From JBBPYC01 sp038200275 (GTDB lineage: Bacteria > Pseudomonadota > Gammaproteobacteria > Burkholderiales > Burkholderiaceae_C), in NCBI GenBank assembly GCA_038200275.1, contig JBBPYC010000055.1:1-64000 (forward strand): a DNA stretch of 64,000 nucleotides. The letters are read 5' to 3'. The position numbers were made by a program, and so were the translations under genes. Below, in pieces: positions 39,099 to 47,538 of this stretch. Positions within the stretch are counted from its first letter, which is position 1, and the number at the start of each line of letters is the position of its first letter. The notes beneath the pieces were generated by a model, which had not been told where the DNA came from, did no database searches, and worked only from the letters and a program-made list of their open reading frames with translations.

Positions 39099-40019
39099 TC
39101 AGCTGCCCTTCGCCGCTGCGACCTGCGCTGCCACTTCTGCTGCAAAGTCGTCGACCTTGCGCTCGATGCCTTCGCCGACCACATACAGCGTGAAGCCCAG
39201 CACCTTCGTGTTCGCGGCTTTGAGCATTTGCTCGACCGTCTGCTTGTCGTTTTTCACAAACGACTGGTTGTAGAGCGACACCTCTTTCAAATACTTCTGC
39301 ACGCCACCTTCAACGCGCTTGGTCACGATGTCGGCCGACTGGGCGGCCTTGCCTTCGGCTTCAGCTTTCTTGCGGTCTTCTTCGGCCTTGGCAGCAGCCA
39401 CCGAGCGCTCGCGCTCGATCAATTCGGGCGGCACGTCGGACGCAGCCAGCGCGACTGGCTTCATCGCCGCAATGTGCATCGCCACATCTTTGGCGGCTGT
39501 CGCGTCGCCCTCGTACTCGACCACCACGCCAATGCGCGTGCCGTGCAAGTAGCTGGCCAGCTTGGCCGCGCCGTTGAACCGCTTGAAACGGCGAAAGCTC
39601 ATGTTCTCACCGATCTTGCCGATCAAGCCTTTGCGCACCTCTTCCAGTGTCGGGCCGAAGCCATCCTGGCTGTATTCGAGCGCACTCAGAGCTGCCACGT
39701 CGGCCGGATTCTTCTTTGCGATCAACTCGGCAGCGGCACGCGCCAGCGCCAAGAAGCTGTCGTTCTTGGTGACGAAATCGGTCTCGCAGTTGACTTCGAG
39801 CAGCGCGCCGGTGTCGCCTTCGATGTGCGCTGTGATCACGCCTTCGGCCGTAATTCGCGCCGCCGCCTTGCCGGCCTTGCTGCCCAGCTTGACGCGCAGC
39901 AATTCCTCGGCCTTGGCCATGTCGCCGTCCGCTTCAGTCAGTGCCCTCTTGCACTCCATCATGGGCGCGTCGGTCTTGCCGCGCAGTTCAGCCACCATGT
40001 TTGCGGTAATTGCAGCCAT
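39099..40019 (-). CDS. tsf: Translation elongation factor Ts
   Basis: A 306-residue nucleotide exchange factor for EF-Tu. The N-terminal UBA-like domain and TDAPMMECKRAL are followed by the core TDFVTKND motif that contacts EF-Tu. ATG 40019 (MAAITANMVAELRGKT) follows AAGGAAC. It lies downstream of rpsB as usual, with a 243-nt spacer carrying a hairpin. Confidence 0.98.
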   Translation of the reverse strand: MAAITANMVAELRGKTDAPMMECKRALTEADGDMAKAEELLRVKLGSKAGKAAARITAEGVITAHIEGDTGALLEVNCETDFVTKNDSFLALARAAAELIAKKNPADVAALSALEYSQDGFGPTLEEVRKGLIGKIGENMSFRRFKRFNGAAKLASYLHGTRIGVVVEYEGDATAAKDVAMHIAAMKPVALAASDVPPELIERERSVAAAKAEEDRKKAEAEGKAAQSADIVTKRVEGGVQKYLKEVSLYNQSFVKNDKQTVEQMLKAANTKVLGFTLYVVGEGIERKVDDFAAEVAAQVAAAKGS

Positions 40020-40130
40020 GTTCCTTGAAATCTCCAACTTCCGAATGTGAAAAATATCTGGGCCGGATCCATCTCGTCATACGAGACGGTTCGGCAGCAG
40101 CCCTTGGCCGCTCTCTGTGTAAAAGCACAA

Positions 40131-40148
40131 AGGGGCCGTATTGCCCCT
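40131..40148 (-). terminator. Hairpin in the rpsB-tsf spacer, possible attenuator
   Basis: GGGGC (40132-40136) pairs with GCCCC (40143-40147) with a 6-nt loop. On the minus strand it is followed by TTTGTGCTTTTA, a weak T-rich tail. A partial terminator between rpsB and tsf is known in E. coli. Confidence 0.5.
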
Positions 40149-40262
40149 ATTGCTAGCGTTTTGACGCGCGGGCGGTGCGACGCTCACGCCGCCCACTGCA
40201 TCGACCGTCCGCTTGGCCCGGACCTCAAGCCAACCGATGCGTTCGGCCGCCGTGGAATCGCT

Positions 40263-41018
40263 TCAAGCCGCTTCGTTGACTTCGACGAATTCGTCGCCGC
40301 CGCCTTCAGACGCAACAACTGCTTTTTTCATGTTGTCCGTCTCATTCGAACGGCCTTCGATCACCGCATCGGCAATGCCCTGCGCGTAAAGCGCAACCGC
40401 CTTGGCGGAGTCGTCGTTGCCCGGAATCACGTAATCGATGCCTTCCGGCGAATGGTTCGAATCGACCACGCCGATCAGCGGAATGCCGAGCTTCTTGGCT
40501 TCCAACACAGCGATCTTGTGGTAGCCGACGTCGATCACGAAAATCGCATCCGGCAGCGCGCTCATGTTCTGGATACCGCCGATGTCTTTCTCGAGCCGGG
40601 CCATCTCACGCGCGAACATGAGCTGCTCTTTCTTGCTCATGCTGTCCAGCCCGGCTTCTTGCTGCGCCTGCATTTCCTTCAACCGCTTGATCGATGTCTT
40701 GACGGTCTTGAAGTTGGTCAGCATGCCGCCGAGCCAGCGCTGGTCGACGTACGGCACGCCGGCACGCTTGGCTTCCATCGCGACGATGTCGCGTGCCTGG
40801 CGCTTGGTGCCGATCATCAGCACGGTGCCGCGATTGGCCGAAAGTTGACGCACGAACTTGGCTGCTTCTTCAAACTTGGGAAGCGACTTCTCCAAGTTGA
40901 TGATGTGAATCTTGTTGCGATGGCCGAACAGGTACGGCGCCATCTTCGGGTTCCAGAAGCGCGTTTGGTGACCGAAGTGAACACCGGCTTCCAGCATTTG
41001 TCGCATCGTGACAGACAT
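40263..41018 (-). CDS. rpsB: 30S ribosomal protein S2
   Basis: A 251-residue ribosomal protein. It begins MSVTMRQMLEAGVHFGHQTRFWNPKMAPYLFG, with the conserved IHIINLEKS and the WLGGMLTNFKT loop. The C-terminus is acidic and short. First gene of the rpsB-tsf unit; the 265-bp region upstream, shared with the divergent amidase, should hold its promoter. Confidence 0.98.
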   Translation of the reverse strand: MSVTMRQMLEAGVHFGHQTRFWNPKMAPYLFGHRNKIHIINLEKSLPKFEEAAKFVRQLSANRGTVLMIGTKRQARDIVAMEAKRAGVPYVDQRWLGGMLTNFKTVKTSIKRLKEMQAQQEAGLDSMSKKEQLMFAREMARLEKDIGGIQNMSALPDAIFVIDVGYHKIAVLEAKKLGIPLIGVVDSNHSPEGIDYVIPGNDDSAKAVALYAQGIADAVIEGRSNETDNMKKAVVASEGGGDEFVEVNEAA

Positions 41019-41282
41019 GGGGATTTCGCTTTCTCGTGATTCAAAGGTTGGGTCTTAGACCCGGCTCGACGATCGCGACAAACCCTGCTTTAAGGAAATT
41101 GCCGCGACACCTTGAATGAAACCGGGTCTGCGAATACCTCGGTGGCCGGTTGGCTGCAACCGCAAACCGCCTGAGGTGGGTATGCTTTGCGTTCAGGCGA
41201 AGGTTTGTCCAGACAACCACCGTTTCCCCAGCCGCAAAGCCCGTCGATTATAGCGCGCCGACTCTTTTTTCACCCCTCCAGC

Positions 41283-42647
41283 ATGCTCCAGACTTTGACC
41301 ACCACGCGCGAGCGCATCGCCGCCGGCTCGACCCGCCCGCAAGACGAAATCGAACGATCGATCCAGATTGCGCAGTCCCCGCCGTGCAACCGCGTGTTCC
41401 TGCGACCGATATTCGACGAGGCCCGTGCGGCAGCCGCACGACCTGGGGTGGCCGGCCTGCCACTGGCCGGCCTCGCCGTGACGATCAAGGATCTGTTCGA
41501 TATCGCAGGGCAGCCGACTGCCGCCGGTTCGATCGTGCTGGCCGATGCCGCGCCCGCAGCGGCCGACTGCCCCGCCGTAGCCCGGTTGCGTGCCGCTGGC
41601 GGCGCCGTCCTCGGGCGCACCAACATGACCGAATTCGCGTTCTCCGGCGTCGGCACCAACCCGCACTTCGGCACGCCTGCCAATCCGTGCGATCCCGCCA
41701 CTGCGCGCATCCCAGGCGGTTCGTCTTCAGGCGCGGCGGTGTCGGTGGCCAGCGGCGCCGCGTTCGTCGGTCTCGGCTCGGACACTGGCGGCTCGATCCG
41801 GATTCCAGCCGCGCTGTGCGGCATCGTCGGCTTCAAGAGCACGGCCCGACTGGTGCCGAGCGACGGCGCGTTGCCGCTGTCGACCACGCTGGACACCGTC
41901 TGCGCGATGACACGGTCGGTACGTGATGCGATTTGCGTGCATGAAATCCTGTCGGCGCAACCGATGGCGTTGGGCCAGCCGAGGCCGCTGTCCGCGCTGC
42001 GCTTCGCCGTCGCCCGCACCACCATGCTCGACGGATTGGAAGCGCCTGTCGCGCAAGCGTTCGACCGTGCGCTGAAGATGTTGCGTGACGCCGGCGCCGT
42101 TGTCGACGAGATCAAACTGGCCGAGATTGCAGACCTTGGCTCGATCCAGGCCAGCGGCGGCTTCGCGGCTGCCGAAAGCTTTGCATGGCACCGGCACCTG
42201 CTGGGCGACCCAGCCAAACGCCGCCAGTACGACCCGCGCGTGGCGGGGCGCATCGAGCGCGGCGCGTACATGCCGGCTTACGACTACGTCGACCTGCTGC
42301 ACGCGCGGCGCGCCTGGATCGCGCGGGTCGAAGCCGTGCTGGCCGGCTACGACGCGGTGCTCTCGCCGACCGTGCCGATGCAGGCCCCTCCGATCGCATC
42401 GCTGGCACCGGCCGACGGTGCCGACCTAGCCGCCGACCGTGCGCGCGACGCCGAATTCACGCGCGTGAACGGCCTGCTGCTGCGCAACACCAGCGTGGTC
42501 AACATGCTGGACGGCTGCGGCATCTCGATTCCGTGTCACACCGCCGATGAGCTGCCGGTCGGCCTGATGCTCTGGCACGGGCCGCTGCGCGATGCGCTGG
42601 TGCTGGAAAGCGCATTGGCAGCGGAGCCGTTACTCTCTTTTCAATAG
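41283..42647 (+). CDS. Amidase signature family protein
   Basis: A 454-residue amidohydrolase with the Ser-cisSer-Lys catalytic machinery. Lys69 is in AVTIKDLFD, the Gly/Ser-rich loop GGSSSG is at 145-150, and the nucleophile Ser171 is in DTGGSIRIPA. ATG 41283 (MLQTLTTTRERIAAG) is the first consistent start. It resembles GatA and aliphatic or aryl amidases; the absence of gatB/gatC nearby argues against an Asp/Glu-tRNA amidotransferase role. Substrate unknown. Divergent from rpsB. Confidence 0.92.
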   Translation: MLQTLTTTRERIAAGSTRPQDEIERSIQIAQSPPCNRVFLRPIFDEARAAAARPGVAGLPLAGLAVTIKDLFDIAGQPTAAGSIVLADAAPAAADCPAVARLRAAGGAVLGRTNMTEFAFSGVGTNPHFGTPANPCDPATARIPGGSSSGAAVSVASGAAFVGLGSDTGGSIRIPAALCGIVGFKSTARLVPSDGALPLSTTLDTVCAMTRSVRDAICVHEILSAQPMALGQPRPLSALRFAVARTTMLDGLEAPVAQAFDRALKMLRDAGAVVDEIKLAEIADLGSIQASGGFAAAESFAWHRHLLGDPAKRRQYDPRVAGRIERGAYMPAYDYVDLLHARRAWIARVEAVLAGYDAVLSPTVPMQAPPIASLAPADGADLAADRARDAEFTRVNGLLLRNTSVVNMLDGCGISIPCHTADELPVGLMLWHGPLRDALVLESALAAEPLLSFQ

Positions 42648-42711
42648 CTGGATACGCAATGAACACGGGCGGTCTTACCATATTCAGTCATCGTTTGACC
42701 GGTGGTGAGCG

Positions 42712-44202
42712 GTGGCGCTGACTCGCGTCGATTTGGCCCGACCGCAGCCGCTGTTCGGCACGGCCGCCACGCGCCGCATCGAGCAGGCGAACCAGGCCGC
42801 GCTGGCCGCGCACACGCTGATGCAGCGCGCAGGCCTTGCGACTGCGCAGCTGGCGCTGGCACTCGCGCCGCATGCACGCACGGTCTGGATCGCCTGCGGG
42901 CCCGGCAACAACGGCGGCGACGGGCTGGAAGCGGCGCTGCATCTGCATCGCTGGGGCAAGCACGTGGTGGTCGGCTGGCTCGGCGACGCAGCACGTTGCC
43001 CGGCCGATGCGCGTGAATCACTGGCGCGTGCGCATGCTGCCGGGGTGCCGTTCGATGATGCGGCGCCGTCCGCGCTCGGCGCCGATGATCTGGTGATCGA
43101 CGCGCTGCTGGGCATCGGCACGGCCCGGCCGCCCGAGGACCGCATGCGCGAATGGCTGCGCGTGCTGCACCACACCGCCGCCACGAGCCTGGCGATCGAT
43201 CTGCCGTCCGGCCTTTCGGCCGATACCGGCGTTTGGAGCGACCACTTTGCTCCAGCCGGTGACGATGCTGCATCGCAACCCGCACGCCACGGCCCGCGGC
43301 ACACCTTGAGCCTGCTGACGTTGAAGCCGGGCCTCTTCACCGCGCATGGCCGCGACGCCGCTGGCACGATCTGGTTCGACGATCTGGGCTGCAAACCCGA
43401 CGCCGAGCCGCCGACCGCCAGCCTGAACGGCGCGCCTGCTCAGGCTGACCGGCTTCATTCCAGCCACAAGGGCACCTTCGGCGATGTGGCGGTGATCGGG
43501 GGCGCGCAAGGCATGGCCGGCGCCTTGGTACTGGCTGGCACGGCAGCGTTGCATCACGGCGCCGGCCGCGTCTATCTGGTGCCGCTGGACCGTGCGATGA
43601 CCGCACTGGACACGGCGCAGCCCGAACTGATGTTCCGCGCACCAAAAGCGCTCGATTTCGGCTCCGGCGCGATCGTCTGCGGCTGCGGTGGTGGCCACGC
43701 GGTGCAGACGGTGTTGCCTGATGTGCTGCGGCACGCAGCGCGCGTGGTGCTGGACGCCGATGCGCTGAACGCGATTGCTGGCGATACGGCACTGCAGGAA
43801 GCGCTTGCGCAACGCGCCGCACGCGGCCAGCCGACCGTGCTGACACCGCATCCGCTGGAAGCGGCCCGGCTGCTGGGAACCGACGTCAAGTCGGTGCAGC
43901 AGGATCGGCTGGCTGCAGCCCAGCGGCTGGCCGAGCAGTTCGAGGCAACCGTGGTGCTGAAAGGCTCCGGCAGCCTGATTGCGGAGCTGGGCCGGCCACC
44001 AGCCATCAACCCGACCGGCAACGCGCGGCTGGCCACCGCAGGCACCGGCGACGTGCTGGCCGGCATGATCGGTGCCCGGCTGGCAGCGCGGCAGTCGGCT
44101 TGGGAATCGGCCTGTGCCGCCGTGTATCGGCACGGGCAGATGGCCGACGAATGGCCAGCCGACCAGCCGCTGACGGCTGGTCGGCTCGCGCAGGCAATCT
44201 GA
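42712..44202 (+). CDS. nnr: Bifunctional NAD(P)HX epimerase / ADP-dependent NAD(P)HX dehydratase
   Basis: A 496-residue metabolite-repair enzyme restoring hydrated NADH and NADPH. The N-terminal YjeF_N epimerase domain contains IACGPGNNGGDGLEAALHL and LVIDALLGIG. The C-terminal ribokinase-like dehydratase contains KGTFGDVAVIGGAQGMAGA, LTPHPLEAARLL and the ATP-site NARLATAGTGDVLAGMIG. It starts at GTG 42712 (VALTRVDL). It lies 64 nt after the amidase on the same strand, but there is no functional link. Confidence 0.96.
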   Translation: MALTRVDLARPQPLFGTAATRRIEQANQAALAAHTLMQRAGLATAQLALALAPHARTVWIACGPGNNGGDGLEAALHLHRWGKHVVVGWLGDAARCPADARESLARAHAAGVPFDDAAPSALGADDLVIDALLGIGTARPPEDRMREWLRVLHHTAATSLAIDLPSGLSADTGVWSDHFAPAGDDAASQPARHGPRHTLSLLTLKPGLFTAHGRDAAGTIWFDDLGCKPDAEPPTASLNGAPAQADRLHSSHKGTFGDVAVIGGAQGMAGALVLAGTAALHHGAGRVYLVPLDRAMTALDTAQPELMFRAPKALDFGSGAIVCGCGGGHAVQTVLPDVLRHAARVVLDADALNAIAGDTALQEALAQRAARGQPTVLTPHPLEAARLLGTDVKSVQQDRLAAAQRLAEQFEATVVLKGSGSLIAELGRPPAINPTGNARLATAGTGDVLAGMIGARLAARQSAWESACAAVYRHGQMADEWPADQPLTAGRLAQAI

Positions 44203-44280
44203 ACGCAGCTGGACGAAATGGGTCGGCGATCCTGACAACGGCCGCCGTTGGTTTCAAATTCGTTTTTTCGGAGCGCGGCC

Positions 44281-45041
44281 TTGACCGACGACGCCGCTGA
44301 ACTGGTTTTCTACACCCACTCGATTTCACGCGGCCGCATCGCACACCGGATGCTCGAAGAAGTCGGCGTGCCCTACCGCACGGACTACCTCGAGTACGGA
44401 CCGGTGATGAAGTAAGGCGCTTTTCACGCGATCAACCCGATGGGCAAGGTCCCTGCGATCACGCATCGGGCCCGCACCGTGACCGAGTGCGCGGCGATCT
44501 GCGAGTATCTGGCCGATGCGTTCCCGGAGGCGGACTGGCACCCGCGGCGGATGCGCGCGCCGACTATCACGGCTGGATGTTCTTCGCAGCCGGCCCGCTC
44601 GAAGCGGCGATCACCAACAACTCATTGGGCGTTGAGGTGCCGCAGGAGAAAGCCGGTTTCGTCGGCTACGGAAATCTCGCGACCGCGATCGACACGCTGG
44701 AGCGGGCCGTGGCTGGCCGCCAATTCATCACCGGCGATGGGTTCAGCGCGGCCGATGTCTATGTGGGCTCGCAGATCGGCTGGGGCCTGCAGTTCAAGAC
44801 GATCGAGGCGCGCCCGGCGTTTGAGAAGTACTGGGCCGGCATTGCCCAGCGCCCCGCGCTCAAGCGTGCCGACATGATCAACGACGCGCGACTGGCGGCC
44901 AGACCGGACTCAAGCGCACCTCAGTTCCTCGCGCACTCCCTAAAACTTTCGCCAACCTCGTGGTGTTGCGGGCGGCGCTTGCAGGCTGTTTTTAACCAGT
45001 TTTCACCGGCACGGCCTGGCACTTGCGCCCCGGGCAAATGA
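44281..45041 (+). pseudogene. Glutathione S-transferase, broken by a stop and a frameshift
   Basis: From TTG 44281 the product reads AELVFYTHSISRGRIAHRMLEEVG (given here as a gapless N-terminal thioredoxin-like start) then TAA at 44413-44415. The same frame continues AINPMGKVPAITH. A missing base near 44532 then shifts it to the frame reading DYHGWMFFAAGPLEAAI and FITGDGFSAADVYVGSQIGWG, the helical C-terminal GST domain. With both lesions repaired it would be a GST of about 215 residues. It cannot make a full protein as written. It lies just upstream of the insertion sequence. Confidence 0.85.
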
Positions 45042-45373
45042 GATGAGAACGCAGCCTTGGCGCAAGACGCTGTATTGCATGGATCGGTGCTCGGTTGGTC
45101 AGTTGCCCTTGGCAGCAACTGGCTTACACAAACTCTGCTGGAAATAGCGGCCGCACGTTGACACGGGATTGCTGAACAGCACGTGCGCCAAGGATCACTG
45201 AAAACGAAATTCGAAGTCGCGTTCCAGCAGCCCTGTCGCCTGTCAGCTGAAAGGTCGCTGACCCAACAAACAGACTTGAAGCACACCGCTCCAGGTGCAT
45301 CCCGTCCAGCGCGCCAATCCGGCTGGCGCTCACTTTTTCTTCTTTTGCGTGACCGCTAATTGACAAAACAGGA

Positions 45374-45400
45374 TTGCATTGTCCCAGAATACTGTATAAA
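45374..45400 (+). promoter_or_regulatory. Candidate original promoter of imuA-imuB-dnaE2
   Basis: TTGCAT (45374-45379), 15 nt, then TATAAA (45395-45400), with the -10 inside the LexA box. The insertion sequence now separates the -35 from imuA. The 15-nt spacer is short, so the assignment is tentative. Confidence 0.35.
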
Positions 45401-45404
45401 AATA
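45392..45404 (+). promoter_or_regulatory. Left half of a LexA (SOS) operator, split by the IS
   Basis: CTG followed by TATAAAAATA directly abuts the IS left end. Joined with the right copy at 46493-46505 it rebuilds TACTGTATAAAAATACAGTC, which matches 17 of 20 positions of the E. coli LexA consensus (CTG-N10-CAG). Confidence 0.8.
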
Positions 45405-45429
45405 TGGGGTATCCGCTTAGCTCCAGTCA
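45405..45429 (+). repeat. IS left terminal inverted repeat (25 bp)
   Basis: Perfect reverse complement of 46468-46492. Begins TGGGGTATCCGC and ends TCCAGTCA. Confidence 0.93.
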
Positions 45430-45444
45430 AGCTAGGATCAGCGA

Positions 45445-46470
45445 ATGCAAGACCAGATCGCCGGGCCGATCGCGGGGAGGGACTATCCGCGCAACTGGAC
45501 CGAGTTTTTGGACCGGTTCGCTACCGAAGCGGCTTGCCTGTCGTATCTGGAGGGGCTGCGCTGGCCTGGCGGATTCGTCTGCCCGTCGTGCGGCAGTGAC
45601 AGCGCGCCGTACCACTCCAGTCGCAGCCGACTGATGTGCCGGGACTGCGGCCGGCAAAGCACCGTGACGGCTGGCACCCTCTTCGACAAGACCCGTACGC
45701 CGCTGCGCGTCTGGCTGGCCGCGGCGTGGTATCTGACCAACCAGAAGCAGGGAGTCAGTGCCCTCGGACTGCAGCGCGTGCTCGGTCTTGGCAGCTACGA
45801 GACGGCCTGGGCCATGCTGCACCGGTTTCGCCGTGCCATGGGTGCGGGGCCCGGCCGCGAGCGCCTCAAGGGACGGGTCGAGGTCGATGAGACCTTCCTC
45901 GCCCTCACCGATCGACAAGCGCCGATCTCCCGCGTAGGGCGCAAGAGCCATACGGACAAGGCGCTGGTGGTCATTGCGGTGGAGATGCTCGAGCCCAAGG
46001 GGTTCGGGCGAATCCGCCTGCGCCGCATTGCCGATGACTCGGCCTCTTGCGTGATCCCGTTCGTGCAGGAAGCCCTCGAGCCCGGCGCCGTTGTGCATAC
46101 CGACGGCTCGGCAGCCTACCGGTCGCTGAGCGAGCTGGGCTACGAGCACCGGCGCACGGTCATGCTCGGCTCGGACGTGCCCGCGCACGTGTCGATGGCC
46201 GGCGTGCACCGGGTGGCCTCGCTCATCAAGCGCTGGATCCTGGGCACCCACCACGGCTCGGTTCAACCCGCGCATCTCGACGCCTATCTCAATGAGTTCG
46301 TGTTCCGCTTCAACCGCCGCACCTCGGCCTCGCGCGGCATGCTCTTCTACCGTTTGCTGCAGCAGGCCGTCATCACGCAACCAGTCACGTATGAAGACGT
46401 GGTGCGCAAGAGACCGACATCCGCGCGACGCAAGTCTATACTGGATGAACATCCAGTAGTATTAAAGTGA
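45445..46470 (+). CDS. IS1595 family transposase
   Basis: A 341-residue DDE-type transposase. Two zinc-ribbon Cys pairs lie near the N-terminus (CPSC 46-49, CRDC 65-68). The ISXO2-like catalytic core has Asp148 (VEVDETF), Asp220 (VVHTDGSAAY), His255 (AGVHRVASLIKR) and Glu284 (YLNEFVFRFNRR), the D-D-H/N-E order typical of IS1595. Its stop codon lies in the right terminal repeat. It reads in the same direction as imuA, so readthrough could reach the mutagenesis genes. It appears intact and possibly active. Confidence 0.94.
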   Translation: MQDQIAGPIAGRDYPRNWTEFLDRFATEAACLSYLEGLRWPGGFVCPSCGSDSAPYHSSRSRLMCRDCGRQSTVTAGTLFDKTRTPLRVWLAAAWYLTNQKQGVSALGLQRVLGLGSYETAWAMLHRFRRAMGAGPGRERLKGRVEVDETFLALTDRQAPISRVGRKSHTDKALVVIAVEMLEPKGFGRIRLRRIADDSASCVIPFVQEALEPGAVVHTDGSAAYRSLSELGYEHRRTVMLGSDVPAHVSMAGVHRVASLIKRWILGTHHGSVQPAHLDAYLNEFVFRFNRRTSASRGMLFYRLLQQAVITQPVTYEDVVRKRPTSARRKSILDEHPVVLK

Positions 46471-46492
46471 CTGGAGCTAAGCGGATACCCCA
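46468..46492 (+). repeat. IS right terminal inverted repeat (25 bp)
   Basis: Perfect reverse complement of 45405-45429. It contains the transposase stop TGA at its inner end. Confidence 0.93.
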
Positions 46493-46505
46493 TATAAAAA
46501 TACAG
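46493..46505 (+). promoter_or_regulatory. Right half of the split LexA operator, with a -10-like core, before imuA
   Basis: TATAAAAATA followed by CAG, 41 nt upstream of the imuA ATG. The 10-bp core is a duplicate of 45395-45404. The TATAAA could still act as a -10, but any -35 would have to come from the IS end (near 46470-46475), which is a poor match. Confidence 0.75.
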
Positions 46506-46545
46506 TCTTTCTTGCCCACTTCCATTGTTTGCCCCCATCCGCCTC

Positions 46546-47481
46546 ATGCCTTCTGCTGCCCTGACTTCCGTTTCCGCCCCCGTAATTGCCGTGCTGGAAT
46601 CGGCTAGCGTCTGGCGTGCGGACCGACTTTGCGCACAGGCGCGGCAAGACGAGGCGCCTGTGTTGCCCAGCGGCCATACGCTGCTCGATGCGCAGTTGCC
46701 GGGTGGCGGCTGGCCGGTGGGGGCGTTGATCGAATTGCTGCAGGCCGAAGGCGCGGCGCGCTTTGACTGGCAGCTGCTGGCGCCGGCATTGGCCAGGCTG
46801 CTGGCGCGGCACAACGGGCCGCTGGCGCTGGTGGGCGGGCCGCCACTGCCAGCATTTGGTGGGGCAGACCGCGCAGGCGAAGACGCACAGCGGCAGCAGG
46901 CTCGTGAAGGAGCACGGCGGCAGCAATCGACTCGATCGGGGTTGGTTGACGCGGCCAGGTTGGCCAGCCCAATCCACCCGGCGGCGCTGGAGCCTTTCGG
47001 TCCGGCGCTGATTGCGCGTGGGGTGCCAGCCGCGCGGCTGCTTTGGGTGCGCTGCGAAGCGGTCGCCGCGCGGCTCTGGGCGGCCGAGCAGGCGTTGCGC
47101 TGTGCGCCCGTGGCAGCCGTGCTCGCCTGGCTGCCAGCACGTGTGCAGACGGCGGCGTTGCGGCGGCTGCAATTTGCGGCGCAGGCGGGCGGAAAGCCGT
47201 GCTTCGTGTTCCGGCCCGATACGGCGCGGCAGGAAGCGTCGCCAGCGCCGCTGCGGCTGTTGCTGGGCAGCGCGGGCGATGCGATCGAGATCGACGTGTT
47301 CAAGCGGCGCGGCCCGCCAGCGGCCCGACCGCTGCGGCTGGCGGCACGGTCGGCGCCGTTGACGGCATTGCTCGGCGCGATGCGGGTCTCAGCACGGGCC
47401 GACGCGCCTTCGCAGCCCGCCGCCGAGCCCATGCCGCCTCAGCAGAAGAAAGTGTTCGCACTGCTGCATGGCTGCGCCTGA
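46546..47481 (+). CDS. imuA: Translesion synthesis-associated protein ImuA
   Basis: First gene of the SOS mutagenesis cassette; a RecA/SulA-like protein that works with ImuB and DnaE2. It has 311 residues from ATG 46546 (MPSAALTSVSAPV); a TTG at 46525 is a possible earlier start. Family features include SVWRADRL, LPSGHTLLDAQLPGGGWPVGALIELL and the later QTAALRRLQFAAQ. It carries an Arg/Gln-rich insertion (GEDAQRQQAREGARRQQ) and is longer than typical ImuA. Followed by imuB after 57 nt. Its natural operator is interrupted by the IS. Confidence 0.9.
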   Translation: MPSAALTSVSAPVIAVLESASVWRADRLCAQARQDEAPVLPSGHTLLDAQLPGGGWPVGALIELLQAEGAARFDWQLLAPALARLLARHNGPLALVGGPPLPAFGGADRAGEDAQRQQAREGARRQQSTRSGLVDAARLASPIHPAALEPFGPALIARGVPAARLLWVRCEAVAARLWAAEQALRCAPVAAVLAWLPARVQTAALRRLQFAAQAGGKPCFVFRPDTARQEASPAPLRLLLGSAGDAIEIDVFKRRGPPAARPLRLAARSAPLTALLGAMRVSARADAPSQPAAEPMPPQQKKVFALLHGCA

Positions 47482-47538
47482 GCCCGGCAGCCGCAGCCGC
47501 GCCCGACCGCATCGGTTTTACCAAGCAAGCAGCCCACC

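Larger units (their letters stand above)
45042..45404. other. Non-coding region left of the insertion sequence
   Basis: About 360 bp, lower in GC than its neighbours. I find no convincing gene; an 80-codon frame on the minus strand (45124-45366) has no recognisable features. Its right end carries the candidate imu promoter and the left half of the split LexA box. Confidence 0.45.
45405..46492 (+). mobile_element. IS1595-family (ISXO2-like) insertion sequence, complete
   Basis: A 1088-bp element with perfect 25-bp terminal inverted repeats (45405-45429 beginning TGGGGTATCC; 46468-46492 ending GGATACCCCA). It is flanked by identical 10-bp sequences TATAAAAATA at 45395-45404 and 46493-46502. 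It encodes one transposase. The family usually makes 8-bp AT-rich duplications, so 10 bp is slightly long; no other boundary gives flush repeats. It lies exactly in the core of the imu LexA operator. Confidence 0.93.

Noticed and set aside
41283..42647. Amidase as GatA of the tRNA amidotransferase
   Set aside because: No gatB or gatC nearby and the sequence between the motifs is unlike GatA; kept as a general amidase.
45124..45366. 80-codon minus-strand frame left of the IS
   Set aside because: No conserved motif or convincing ribosome-binding site; treated as non-coding.
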